Shown here piece after piece: positions 33,960-41,492 of a DNA stretch of 64,000 bases. Source of the DNA: Jeotgalibacillus marinus (GTDB taxonomy: Bacteria; Bacillota; Bacilli; Bacillales; Jeotgalibacillaceae); the NCBI RefSeq assembly GCF_040801915.1, contig NZ_JBFMIA010000004.1, positions 1 through 64,000 of the forward strand. The letters run 5' to 3'. The notes under the pieces were generated by a model, which made no database searches, was not told the origin of the DNA, and was given only the letters and a program-made list of their open reading frames with translations. Position numbers and translations under genes: made by a program. The stretch's first letter is position 1. The number at the start of each line of letters is the position of its first letter.

Positions 33960-34260
33960 GCTTTTACTCCTTTCCCGCCATATTCATATAGTTTATGAGT
34001 GTGTAATCGGTCTGGTGTACCTATTTCAAAAAATTAAAGGGTATCTCTAAATCTTGAGATTTACTGATATGATTAATCTAATAGAGGTTTGACCGTTATA
34101 GAAAATCAAAATTTATTCAATTAGAAGCACACTGCCTGATATTTTTCTCTAAAGAAAATACTTGTAATGGATTATTCCAATTAAATAACGTTCGAGGGAA
34201 GGCATTTATCAGTTTCTTAAACGGAGCAAGTTTGAGGAACAATACTTACTATTCAATTCA

Positions 34261-34297
34261 AAAAAGCTAGAGCTCGAACTGAACGCTAACTTTTTTG
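34261..34297. terminator. Terminator-like hairpin without a clear gene
   Basis: A run of six A, a stem GCTAGAGCTC/GAACGCTAAC with one mismatch and two wobble pairs, and a run of six T. It could work in both directions. No gene ends here. Confidence 0.6.
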
Positions 34298-34411
34298 TGA
34301 GGGTGTTTAAAGCAACTTTAGTTCATTTATAATCTCAACTTCCCCCTGAAATCACTTCTGTCATAAATATCATTTTCCCACCAAATAATTTATTCTAACT
34401 TAACAACGAAT

Positions 34412-34472
34412 AAAGTGCACAAATTTTGGAAACAATTCTAAACAATTGGATGAAAAGTTGTGCACTTTTTTG
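34412..34472 (+). terminator. Second copy of the kynA terminator
   Basis: AAAGTGCAC (34412-34420) pairs with GTGCACTTT (34460-34468) and a T-run follows. The flanks match those of the kynA terminator, but the loop is 39 bases long and no plus-strand gene precedes it. Confidence 0.7.
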
Positions 34473-34591
34473 TTTTCAAATTAAAGCAACGAGCCTGTGG
34501 GTATTCCTGTAGTTAGTTAATCTACCTGCCTGTACTATATCCATCAAAGATGAATATAATGTGAAGTCAACATTAATTGGAGGTGAATTGA

Positions 34592-34816
34592 GTGACCAAA
34601 AAAACGGATGAATATTCTACAAAATCTTACGTCCCTTATCATAGTCCCTTTGACCCATGCCCACCTCTTCAAAGAAAATACTATAGTACACCACCGAATC
34701 TATATATTGGATTTCAGCCGCGAAATCTTCAGCAATTTTCACCAATTGAAGCACTAAAAAAAGGGACACTGTGGACACCTTTTTATGATTATTATGAAAA
34801 TCCGTATAAAAAGTAA
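34592..34816 (+). CDS. cotJA: Spore coat associated protein CotJA
   Basis: 74-aa protein encoded first in a cotJABC operon. The 'YVPYHSPFDPCPPLQRKYYSTPPNLYIGFQPRNLQQFSPIEAL'-type sequence (residues about 13-55), especially the Pro/Tyr-rich PPNLYIGFQP and 'LKKGTLW', is the CotJA hallmark. The start is a GTG after GGAGGTGA. CotJ proteins are made in the mother cell and taken into the inner coat. The downstream genes are 13 and 25 bases apart, in the order known from B. subtilis. Confidence 0.93.
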   Translation: MTKKTDEYSTKSYVPYHSPFDPCPPLQRKYYSTPPNLYIGFQPRNLQQFSPIEALKKGTLWTPFYDYYENPYKK

Positions 34817-34829
34817 AGGAGGTTAAAAA

Positions 34830-35093
34830 ATGAATAAGCCTCTGCCTAAAGAGTACTATACACAATTAGAGGAAATCCAAGCCATCGATTTTACTCTCTA
34901 TGAGCTTGCATTGTATTTAGACACACACCCTTCAGATTCTCAAGCAATTCAACAATATAACCAATGCGCGGTTTACTGTAAACAATTAAAAGCACAATTC
35001 GAATCAACCTTTGGTCCTTTACAGTTCGGAAGTCCGAATACAAATCAACAGGAATGGACTTGGAATAGCGGACCATGGCCTTGGCAAATATAA
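34830..35093 (+). CDS. cotJB: Spore coat protein CotJB
   Basis: 87-aa middle gene of the cotJ operon. 'YYTQLEEIQAIDFTLYELALYLDTHPSD' and 'QYNQCAVYCKQLKAQFESTFGPLQFG' match the family, and the C-terminus is rich in Trp and Pro (WTWNSGPWPWQI). An AAAGGAGG site lies 8 bases before the ATG. It is needed for the coat with CotJA and CotJC; its biochemical role is not known. Confidence 0.93.
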   Translation: MNKPLPKEYYTQLEEIQAIDFTLYELALYLDTHPSDSQAIQQYNQCAVYCKQLKAQFESTFGPLQFGSPNTNQQEWTWNSGPWPWQI

Positions 35094-35118
35094 GAAAGAA
35101 TCATGAGGTGAACGAACA

Positions 35119-35688
35119 ATGTGGGCTTATGAAAAAAAGCTGATGTATCCTGTAAAAGTAAGTACATGTAATCCAACCCTGGCTAAATACTTAACGGAAC
35201 AATACGGAGGAGCAGATGGAGAACTAGCAGCAGCCCTCCGCTACTTAAATCAACGTTACACAATCCCAGATAAAGTAATTGGGCTGTTAACAGATATAGG
35301 GACCGAGGAGTTTGCTCATTTAGAAATGATTGCCACGATGATCTATAAATTAACGAAGGATGCAACACCAACGCAACTGAAAGATGCTGGCCTTGCAGAA
35401 CACTATGTTAGTCATGATAGTGCTTTGTTTTACAGCAATGCTGCCGGCGTTCCTTTTACTGCTAGCTACATACAAGCAAAAGGTGATCCAATCGCGGATT
35501 TATATGAGGATATCGCAGCTGAAGAAAAAGCACGAGCAACATATCAATGGATTATTGACCAATCAGATGATCCAGATCTTAATGACGGTCTACGTTTCTT
35601 AAGAGAAAGAGAGATCATTCATTCACAGCGTTTTAGAGAAGCCGTAGAAATACTTATTGAAGAGAGAGATCGTAAAAAGGTCTTTTAA
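35119..35688 (+). CDS. cotJC: Spore coat protein CotJC, manganese catalase family
   Basis: 189-aa ferritin-like protein of the manganese-catalase family. Metal-ligand type motifs are visible: GGADGELAAALRYLNQ, DIGTEEFAHLEMIATMI, DIAAEEKARATYQWI and REREIIHSQRF. It may protect the spore from peroxide. A strong terminator follows. The last third of this gene, with its terminator, is repeated in broken form at 36990-37204, which points to a local duplication. Confidence 0.94.
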   Translation: MWAYEKKLMYPVKVSTCNPTLAKYLTEQYGGADGELAAALRYLNQRYTIPDKVIGLLTDIGTEEFAHLEMIATMIYKLTKDATPTQLKDAGLAEHYVSHDSALFYSNAAGVPFTASYIQAKGDPIADLYEDIAAEEKARATYQWIIDQSDDPDLNDGLRFLREREIIHSQRFREAVEILIEERDRKKVF

Positions 35689-35691
35689 ATA

Positions 35692-35733
35692 AAGAAGCAA
35701 GTCGACATATTTATGTGTTGATTTGCTTCTTTA
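35692..35733 (+). terminator. Intrinsic terminator of the cotJ operon
   Basis: AAAGAAGCAA and TTGCTTCTTT pair, extended inside by CGACA/TGTTG, with T-rich bases after. The same stem recurs at 37162-37204. Confidence 0.88.
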
Positions 35734-36124
35734 CGTTCATTGTAAAACGAAAGTTCCTTTTCTTGTCCAATTCAACTTCAACGTAACCTCTTTGTTTGCC
35801 ATTCTTTAACACTCCTATTCATAGTCTTTTGGCATAAAAATAAAAGGGAACCAATAAAGCTCCCTTTTTTATCTCACTCAATAGTCCTAGTGAGGTTATG
35901 TCTTCACAACCACTATGTAATTAACATAAGCACCACGTTAGTCCATTAACTTCAACAAAAAATGCTTTATACTTTTTTCGATTAGCATTACCCTAAAGTC
36001 CAAAAAGAAAAGCGATCCTTATTAAAGAATCGCTCCTCAATTGTTAATCTAACGTTTGTGATTTTTTAAATGTAGAAATAACAGAGGTTCACAAATGAAC
36101 TATTAACTAAATATTTTTACTTTA
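35734..36124. other. Intergenic stretch with two hairpins
   Basis: About 390 bases without a gene. Two stems are clear: AAAAGGGA/TCCCTTTT with a T-run at 35842-35869, and AGCGAT...ATCGCT at 36011-36034. The latter could be a terminator for the broken minus-strand gene that follows. Confidence 0.6.
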
Positions 36125-36333
36125 TTACAACATATATTTGCTTTGCTGAAGAAGTTTAGATTCTCCTGTACGTTGCCATTCTTCAACTGTTTCGTATACT
36201 CTTTCAGGAGAATACCCTTTCCCTACAAGAACTCCCATTAGAATAAATTCTTGAAGAATGTGTGTGGAATTTATTCCCCTTTTAACATCCGTAATCCTTC
36301 TTTTACCAAAATTCCGTGTACTGTATCATTCAT
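36125..36333 (-). pseudogene. Small gene broken by a single-base frameshift
   Basis: From the ATG at 36331-36333 the frame reads MNDTVHGILVKEGLRMLKGE and stops. One base away a clean frame continues with INSTHILQEFILMGVLVGKG and then YSPERVYETVEEWQRTGE to a TAA at 36125. The joint protein would have about 69 aa. The break lies in an AAAAGGGGAATAAA stretch, where a one-base slip or sequencing error is easy. The gene starts 8 bases after the cupin stop, so the two likely form one transcript. The family is not recognised. It could also be two separate tiny frames. Confidence 0.6.
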
Positions 36334-36341
36334 CTGGTATT

Positions 36342-36935
36342 TTACCGAAAATTTACATAGTCATGATTATAGCCTTCTTCTGAAGCTAAAGCATCTGCTT
36401 TGGTAACATTGACAGTCCCAAATGGATGGTTAGGAGGAGCATATATCGAGTAAAGTTTTAGTGGGATATTCCCTGTATTTGTTAGATTATGCCATGTTCC
36501 AGCTGGTATAAATATTGCAGAATCATCATACACAATTCTTTCAAAGTTTAAATTATTTTTACTTTTGCCCATTTGAACAATCCCTTGTCCTTGTTCAATA
36601 CGTAAGAATTGATCAACGTCAGGATGCATTTCCAAGCCAATATCATCGCAAACATCGATACTCATTAATGTAGCTTGTAAATGTGTTCCTGTCCATATAG
36701 CAGTGCGATACGTATTGTTTTGCTTTGTTGCTTCATTGATATTAACGACAAATGGTTTTGTTCCATAATCTTTTAACAAAATACTTCCATCACCGTTGGA
36801 AGAGGGAAGAGAATAACATATGCTTTCATGAGGAAAAGTCCCGTAACTAGGATGTCTGCAATAGCTATACCTTGGAGCATTACCATAATAAGGATATTGA
36901 TATGGATACATATAAGGATAATTATACATTTTCAC
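36342..36935 (-). CDS. Cupin domain protein with Tyr/Pro-rich N-terminus
   Basis: 197-aa protein. The first 30 residues are very rich in tyrosine and proline (YNYPYMYPYQYPYYGN), as in several spore coat proteins. A single cupin barrel follows: 'HLQATLMSIDVCDDIGLEMHPDVDQFLRIEQGQG' (the first metal motif is degenerate, with HPDVDQ) and 'SAIFIPAGTWHNLTNTGNIPLKLYSIYAPP', which has the second-motif His. The position between a cotJ operon and a broken cotJC copy suggests a spore role. No enzymatic role can be assigned. The start is a GTG with GAAGGG upstream. Confidence 0.8.
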   Translation of the reverse strand: MKMYNYPYMYPYQYPYYGNAPRYSYCRHPSYGTFPHESICYSLPSSNGDGSILLKDYGTKPFVVNINEATKQNNTYRTAIWTGTHLQATLMSIDVCDDIGLEMHPDVDQFLRIEQGQGIVQMGKSKNNLNFERIVYDDSAIFIPAGTWHNLTNTGNIPLKLYSIYAPPNHPFGTVNVTKADALASEEGYNHDYVNFR

Positions 36936-36989
36936 CTTATTCCCTTCACGTTTATAAAATTATCCTATGCAATTGTTAAAGTAATGTAC

Positions 36990-37161
36990 GTACTGAAGAA
37001 AAAGCACGCGCAACGTATCAATGGATTATTGACCAATCAGACGATCCCAGATCTTAATGACGGCCTGCGCTTCTTAAGAGAAAGAGAACTCATTCACAGC
37101 GATTTAGAGAAGCCGTGGAATTACTTATTGAAGAGAGAGATCGTAAAAAGGTCTTTTAAAT
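36990..37161 (+). pseudogene. cotJC: Broken 3' fragment of a second cotJC
   Basis: The stretch matches the last third of cotJC (35517-35688) at most positions, from the AEEKARATYQWI region to the stop codon. An extra C near 37048 and a deletion in the HSQRF region break the frame, and the first two thirds of the gene are missing. The terminator copy follows at the same distance. It is a relic of a duplication whose other part was lost or replaced by the cupin locus. Confidence 0.9.
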
Positions 37162-37204
37162 AAAGGAGCAAGTCGACAAATTTATGTTGATTTGCTTCTT
37201 TATT
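37162..37204 (+). terminator. Copy of the cotJ terminator
   Basis: The stem GGAGCAA...TTGCTTCTTT and inner CGACA/TGTTG correspond to 35692-35733, with small changes. It is kept next to the broken cotJC fragment. Confidence 0.8.
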
Positions 37205-37566
37205 TTGTTCCTAAACTAAAAAATCAGCCCCTATGAAGGAACTGATTTTATCGTTTGAAATATTATAAGCCACATTTGCCGTATGATTTAAGAAAGTTTT
37301 AAACCACCACTTTTCAAAGTGGGTGTTTGCAAAAATGTTCATGTATGTCCTCCTAGTCATATAGACGGAGACTTGACAATTCCATTTTTATGTTAAACTC
37401 CCTGTTACAGTATAAAGGTTAAAACTTAATTAGTTAGTACGAACAACGCAGCTTGTTTTACAATCATACCTCATCTATTTATTGAAATCAATAGTCATTT
37501 TCCCTAAATAAGTGACCAATTTTCCATCACGATTAGATGCTAAGGATCGGAAAGTCTCTTCAGTTT
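37205..37566. other. Intergenic stretch, hairpins only
   Basis: No gene seen. AAAATCAG/CTGATTTT at 37220-37249 and an ACCACTTT/AAAGTGGGT hairpin near 37301-37330 are the visible structures. A TTGACA box at 37373-37378 has no good -10 and no gene behind it. Confidence 0.5.
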
Positions 37567-37941
37567 CTATTTATAAAAAACTTTGTCTACATTATATTTA
37601 GCTCGCAGCTCATTGATAATGTACGTTTCATAAATTTCACGGTGAGTTGGATCATCGACTATGCTTACATCAATGCGATACACTTCATCACGGTGATTTT
37701 TAACTGGTGACACGGTATCTTCAAAATGTTTTTTTACACGTTGTCTAAGCTTACGTGCCTTTCCGACAAATAGTAATTCATCATTCACGTTATAAAACGT
37801 AAAAATGCCACCTTTATCACGTGGAATTTGGTGGAAATCAATAAATCCGTGAATAGACTTTATTTCAGGTTCATTCGCATTCGATGTTTGCTTTCGTTCG
37901 GTAATACTTATATCCGCGTTTGGTATTTCAATGTTAATCAT
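37567..37941 (-). CDS. GIY-YIG nuclease domain protein
   Basis: 124-aa protein with one GIY-YIG domain. GGIFTFYNVNDELLFVGKARKLRQRV (about residues 44-69) carries degenerate GIY and YIG halves (GIF, FVG), the Arg of the KLRQRV helix follows, and a Glu in REIYETYIINEL fits the metal-binding residue. Related short Bacillus proteins are usually listed as nucleotide excision repair endonuclease-like. It stands alone on the minus strand. DNA cleavage is plausible; the biological role is unknown. Confidence 0.82.
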   Translation of the reverse strand: MINIEIPNADISITERKQTSNANEPEIKSIHGFIDFHQIPRDKGGIFTFYNVNDELLFVGKARKLRQRVKKHFEDTVSPVKNHRDEVYRIDVSIVDDPTHREIYETYIINELRAKYNVDKVFYK

Positions 37942-38102
37942 TTCATCACGTCCTCACATTGTATAAGGATTAATATTACCATATCTATATACTAAAATCC
38001 ATGATTGCTTTATCGTAAACCTAGGTGATTCTCCTCTTCTCAAGCATTTTTCAGTTCATTTACAAAAGGAAGCTGATCACCTATCAGCTTCCTTTTGTTT
38101 GT

Positions 38103-38276
38103 CTATAGCTGCCGGATTTTTTGCTGCATTTCACTTAATTGCTTTTGCTCATCTATTGTAGAATTTGCAAAAGCGGATGACAGGCTGTTTTTTGCTCTTG
38201 CGACATCTTTTTCGTCTTTTGATGTGAGAGCTTGGTCTACAAACCCCCGTGCTTCTTGAAAGAGTTTATTTTTCAC
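38103..38276 (-). CDS. DUF3813-like small protein
   Basis: 57-aa helical protein. The sequence KNKLFQEARGFVDQALTS followed by ARAKNSLSSAFANSTIDEQKQL resembles the DUF3813 family of Bacillaceae, whose members have the same AKNALSSAYANST core. The GTG start lies 8 bases after GGAGG, which is better than a TTG further upstream. It starts just after the stop of the 54-aa gene, so both are on one transcript. No function is known. Confidence 0.8.
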   Translation of the reverse strand: MKNKLFQEARGFVDQALTSKDEKDVARAKNSLSSAFANSTIDEQKQLSEMQQKIRQL

Positions 38277-38277
38277 G

Positions 38278-38442
38278 TTAAAATCCTCCAAGCGTTGGAT
38301 CAATGGATGATCCGTTCTCTCTGTCTGCCTTTTGTGTTTCAGCTTCGGCGTACGTCATATGGTATGGGAAGCGTTGATCATGCTGTGAAACAGAATCTTT
38401 GCCTTGTTTGACAAAACGTTTTGATTTGTTTCTTTTCCCCAT
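38278..38442 (-). CDS. Small hypothetical protein, 54 aa
   Basis: Starts MGKRNKSKRFVKQGKDSVSQ and ends with ETQKADRENGSSIDPTLGGF. The ATG has a GGGGGG site 7 bases upstream. It is strongly basic at the N-terminus and polar throughout, like the small proteins packed in Bacillus spores, but I cannot place it in a family. Its stop overlaps the ribosome binding region of the DUF3813-like gene, so they form a two-gene unit. Confidence 0.7.
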   Translation of the reverse strand: MGKRNKSKRFVKQGKDSVSQHDQRFPYHMTYAEAETQKADRENGSSIDPTLGGF

Positions 38443-38610
38443 TATGAATCCCCCCGAAGTTTTTGCTTATTAACACATCTCACTGTGTCGTTCTTATTAT
38501 GGCTAAAAATGCGTTAGTCTATATGGGTAATAATTGGATCTTAGAGGAACTTATTTTGTGGAAAATTTTACATGTTTTGTGTCAAATGTAAGTGCACATG
38601 ATAGTAGTGC

Positions 38611-38784
38611 AAGGAGCGAAAAAACTCCAGATGGGGTGAGGGCTTTGGACATGAATCGAACTGACCATTTTTAACGTCAATCATTATCATGAAAATGAGG
38701 TGTTTGTCGGAGATCAGCTACATGTCGTATAAACCATTCGAACACTTGCAAGAAAACGGTGCGTCAATGACGTACCGTTTTTTT
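38611..38784 (+). ncRNA. Putative small RNA, copy 1 of a tandem pair
   Basis: A 174-base unit repeated at 38873-39046 with a similar distribution of changes in all regions. It begins with GGAG...CTCC, contains a conserved centre (ATGGGGTGA, GGCTTTGGACATGAATCG) and ends with the hairpin AACGGTGCGTC/GACGTACCGTT and seven T. Changes between the copies keep the terminal stem paired, while possible reading frames gain mostly amino acid changes. This supports RNA over protein. No promoter is certain. Confidence 0.55.
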
Positions 38785-38872
38785 AATTTCTTATATTGAA
38801 CCAAATTCGCTCTTTTTCTCATTACACTTTTTACATGTATATGCCAAGGGTAAATGAGCATCATATTAGAGC

Positions 38873-39046
38873 AAGGAACGAAAAAACTCCAGATGGGGTG
38901 AAGGCTTTGGACATGAATCGAACTAACCATTTTTAACGTCAACCATTTTCATGAAAATGAGGTGTTTGTCAAAGTTCAATTACATGTCTAATAAACCATT
39001 CGAACACTTGCGAGAAAACGGTGCGTTAATGGCGCACCGTTTTTTA
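38873..39046 (+). ncRNA. Putative small RNA, copy 2 of a tandem pair
   Basis: Same length as copy 1, 262 bases downstream. The terminal stem is AACGGTGCG/CGCACCGTT: the G-T pair of copy 1 has become G-C, and T-A and C-G have become T-G pairs, so pairing is kept. A T-run follows. The 5' stem (GGAA/CTCC) is weaker than in copy 1. Confidence 0.55.
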
Positions 39047-39073
39047 ATTATTTCCTATGACTGGAACAAATTC

Positions 39074-40192
39074 TCATTTTTTTAGCGCACCCGCTACTTT
39101 ATATAGATCAAGGTCGATCTTAGTTTCTTTCCCTAAAGCAATTTTCGCGAGTTCGGCTCCTAAAAAAGGTCCTACTGTTAAACCTGAAGCACCTAGTCCA
39201 TTAGCAAATAATAGACCTTCAGTGTCTGGAACAAAACCAATTACAGGTAAGAATCCCGGGGTGAACGGTCTAAATCCAACCCTTGTTTCAACCATGGCCC
39301 CTTCTTCTAATCCAGGAGCAACCGTTAATGCTTTATCAAAAATTTCATGTAGTCCACCAACAGTGACACGTTGATCTAACCCTCTATCATTTTCGTGGGT
39401 AGCCCCCATCACAATCTTGCCCTTATCAAATGACAGAATGTACTGATCGTTTGGAGGCATAACGACTGGCCATGCGCTTGTTTCTGTTTCTTGCAATTTT
39501 AAATGAACAATTTGTGCTTTTTGAGATGTGACATTAAGCTCTATTCCAATTGATACTAGTAACTCATTTGCCCACGCACCTGCTGTTACGATCACTTGAT
39601 CTGCAAAAAATTCACGATTATCAATTTTAACTCCAATAATCTTGTTTTTTTCAGTAAGAATCGTTGCATTACCATGAATACAAGTCGCTCCATGTTTAAT
39701 TGCTGCACGGACCATTGATTGACGTAGTGCGCGTCCGTTGACTCGTGCCGCACCACTTATATGAACCGAGCTATATTCTTCAGAAAGTGGCGGGAACATT
39801 GCTTTCGTTTCAGCACAAGATAATCGTGTTATTTTACCGATTTCAGGAGCATCTCCGCGTCTTTTATAAGCCCGCTCCTCCATGCCATCTAGCTTGTTTT
39901 CATCCTTATGAACGCTGATCGCCCCTACTCTCTTATAACCTGTATCTGTTTCTCCATCTTCTTCTAGCATACCAATTAAATCACTGTAATATCGTGCACC
40001 CTCTTTTGCTAGATAATACCACGCTTGATTGCGTCGCTGAGACAACCATGGACACACAATCCCAGCTGCAGCATCTGTTGCCTGACCCGGATCTTGACGA
40101 TCTACGAGCATCACTTGCGCTCCCGCTCGCGCAAGATGATAAGTAGTCGAAGCTCCAAGAATACCTCCCCCAACAACAATCGTTGATTTCAT
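39074..40192 (-). CDS. FAD-dependent oxidoreductase, DAO/DadA-like
   Basis: 372-aa flavoprotein of the D-amino acid oxidase/glycine oxidase family. The N-terminal FAD loop VVGGGILGASTTYHLARAG, the Glu/Asp of MLVDRQ, and the C-terminal FRPFTPGFLPVIG and 'GLLFANGLGASGLTVGP' motifs are clear. Such enzymes deaminate D-amino acids or N-methylated glycine derivatives in the cytoplasm or at the membrane. The ATG at 40190-40192 follows AAAAGGTG; a GTG three codons before is less likely. No neighbouring gene helps define the substrate. Confidence 0.85.
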   Translation of the reverse strand: MKSTIVVGGGILGASTTYHLARAGAQVMLVDRQDPGQATDAAAGIVCPWLSQRRNQAWYYLAKEGARYYSDLIGMLEEDGETDTGYKRVGAISVHKDENKLDGMEERAYKRRGDAPEIGKITRLSCAETKAMFPPLSEEYSSVHISGAARVNGRALRQSMVRAAIKHGATCIHGNATILTEKNKIIGVKIDNREFFADQVIVTAGAWANELLVSIGIELNVTSQKAQIVHLKLQETETSAWPVVMPPNDQYILSFDKGKIVMGATHENDRGLDQRVTVGGLHEIFDKALTVAPGLEEGAMVETRVGFRPFTPGFLPVIGFVPDTEGLLFANGLGASGLTVGPFLGAELAKIALGKETKIDLDLYKVAGALKK

Positions 40193-40293
40193 AAATAACA
40201 CCTTTTCTATTTGCGTCTTTTATTGCCTAGTTTATTTTACAAAAGATTGTCTAGAGACTCAATTCGAATTAATTGAGATGTATATTTCGGTTT

Positions 40294-40334
40294 AAAAAAA
40301 GCCTCAGTCCTTTATGAAAAGTTACTGAGGCTTC
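40294..40334 (-). terminator. Intrinsic terminator of the germinant receptor operon
   Basis: AAGCCTCAGT pairs perfectly with ACTGAGGCTT; on the minus strand seven T follow. Confidence 0.92.
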
Positions 40335-40367
40335 GACTATGTGAGAAATTTGATCATAAGGTCTGGA

Positions 40368-41492
40368 TTATTTTAGGGATCCGACATTTAGAATTTTCAT
40401 CTCTACAGTTACATCGAATTGCGCTGTGGATACGATTTGTTCCGTTAGATCCTCTGTCCATTCACCATCATAATACATTCTAAATTTTTCACTGAACCCA
40501 ACAGGATCAGCCCTTAAGTCACTTAATTCATTCAATAAATCGATTGTGTGGTTTTCCAGGTGTTCACCTATTTGTTTCTCAAGCTTGGCGAAATCCTCTC
40601 CGTTACTTAGATCTTTATCCCCAAGGTATTCCGTCAATGCTCCATTGAATTTAAGTTCAACAGTTAAGTGAGGGTCATTAATATTTTTATTGCCTTTAAT
40701 TTTCGATTTACTTGTAATAAGATCTATCACTACTCTCTCTTCTTCAGAAGAGTTTTCGCTTAAGTTAAATGAGAACGGTGGGATCTCTCTAGTGCCTTGC
40801 AACGAATGAATTAACTTACCTTGTTCTAAATTAAATTTTTGTATCATCTCTTTACTATTACTATCGATTAAAGCCATACCCGCTACTTTCGGCAATGACT
40901 CTTCTTTTTCTAAATATGGAATTAAGGTGTCCAACACTGGATTTGTTTGAGCATACATAAACTCATGAATTGTGGTGAAGGGACCATACGTATTATTGAT
41001 TTGCGGTCTCATTAAGGTAATTAGATAGCTAATTATACTTGGCTCTTCAGTATAATCAGCAGTCAAAACTTTTTCCGAGCTGCCTTTCACCACAACAATG
41101 CGTACATGGCCTCCAACAGTGGGATCCCGATAAAGATTTTCCAGGACAGACAACATCTTCCCACTCTCAGCAAATTTTTGGTCAAACATAATAACTTCTA
41201 ATCCATTTAATTTAATTCTTTTGTCTGCTTGTGAAGAAATATCTATTATTCCCTCTTGCATCAATTTCGTTTCTGTTGAAAAGATTTGAGTATCCTTAGT
41301 ATTTTCAGCCGTTGATTCGCCTGTTGGCACCGGAATGGCTACAGTCAGTTTCATGTTTTTTTCATCAATATAATCAATCCCCATCACACTCACCAGTGCT
41401 ACGTGTTCAACCGAAGTATCTCGCGTTTCACCTGCACACCCTGTGATCATTAGCACACTAAAGGATAGTGTTAGCAAAAAGGAACGGTTCAT
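40368..41492 (-). CDS. Germinant receptor C subunit (GerAC family lipoprotein)
   Basis: 374-aa lipoprotein subunit of a spore germinant receptor. A signal peptide ends in the lipobox ITGC (Cys19). The Ger(x)C family domains follow, with 'VALVSVMGIDYIDEKNMKLTVAIPVPTG' in domain 1 and conserved sequence in domain 3 near the C-terminus (LSDLRADPVGFSEKFR). It sits at the outer side of the inner spore membrane. The ATG overlaps the B-subunit stop by 4 bases. The order A-B-C is standard for gerA-type operons. The germinant is unknown. Confidence 0.92.
   Translation of the reverse strand: MNRSFLLTLSFSVLMITGCAGETRDTSVEHVALVSVMGIDYIDEKNMKLTVAIPVPTGESTAENTKDTQIFSTETKLMQEGIIDISSQADKRIKLNGLEVIMFDQKFAESGKMLSVLENLYRDPTVGGHVRIVVVKGSSEKVLTADYTEEPSIISYLITLMRPQINNTYGPFTTIHEFMYAQTNPVLDTLIPYLEKEESLPKVAGMALIDSNSKEMIQKFNLEQGKLIHSLQGTREIPPFSFNLSENSSEEERVVIDLITSKSKIKGNKNINDPHLTVELKFNGALTEYLGDKDLSNGEDFAKLEKQIGEHLENHTIDLLNELSDLRADPVGFSEKFRMYYDGEWTEDLTEQIVSTAQFDVTVEMKILNVGSLK

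Larger units (their letters stand above)
33960..34591. other. Long intergenic stretch with two terminator-like hairpins
   Basis: No coding frame is convincing in these about 630 bases. It contains the hairpins at 34261-34297 and 34412-34472, the upstream region of the c-like gene and the promoter region of cotJA. Confidence 0.6.

Noticed and set aside
38685..39070. Shared short reading frame in both tandem units (MRCLS...YMS...KPFEHL...)
   Set aside because: Most differences between copies change the amino acid, and the copies end differently; the pattern fits RNA structure better.
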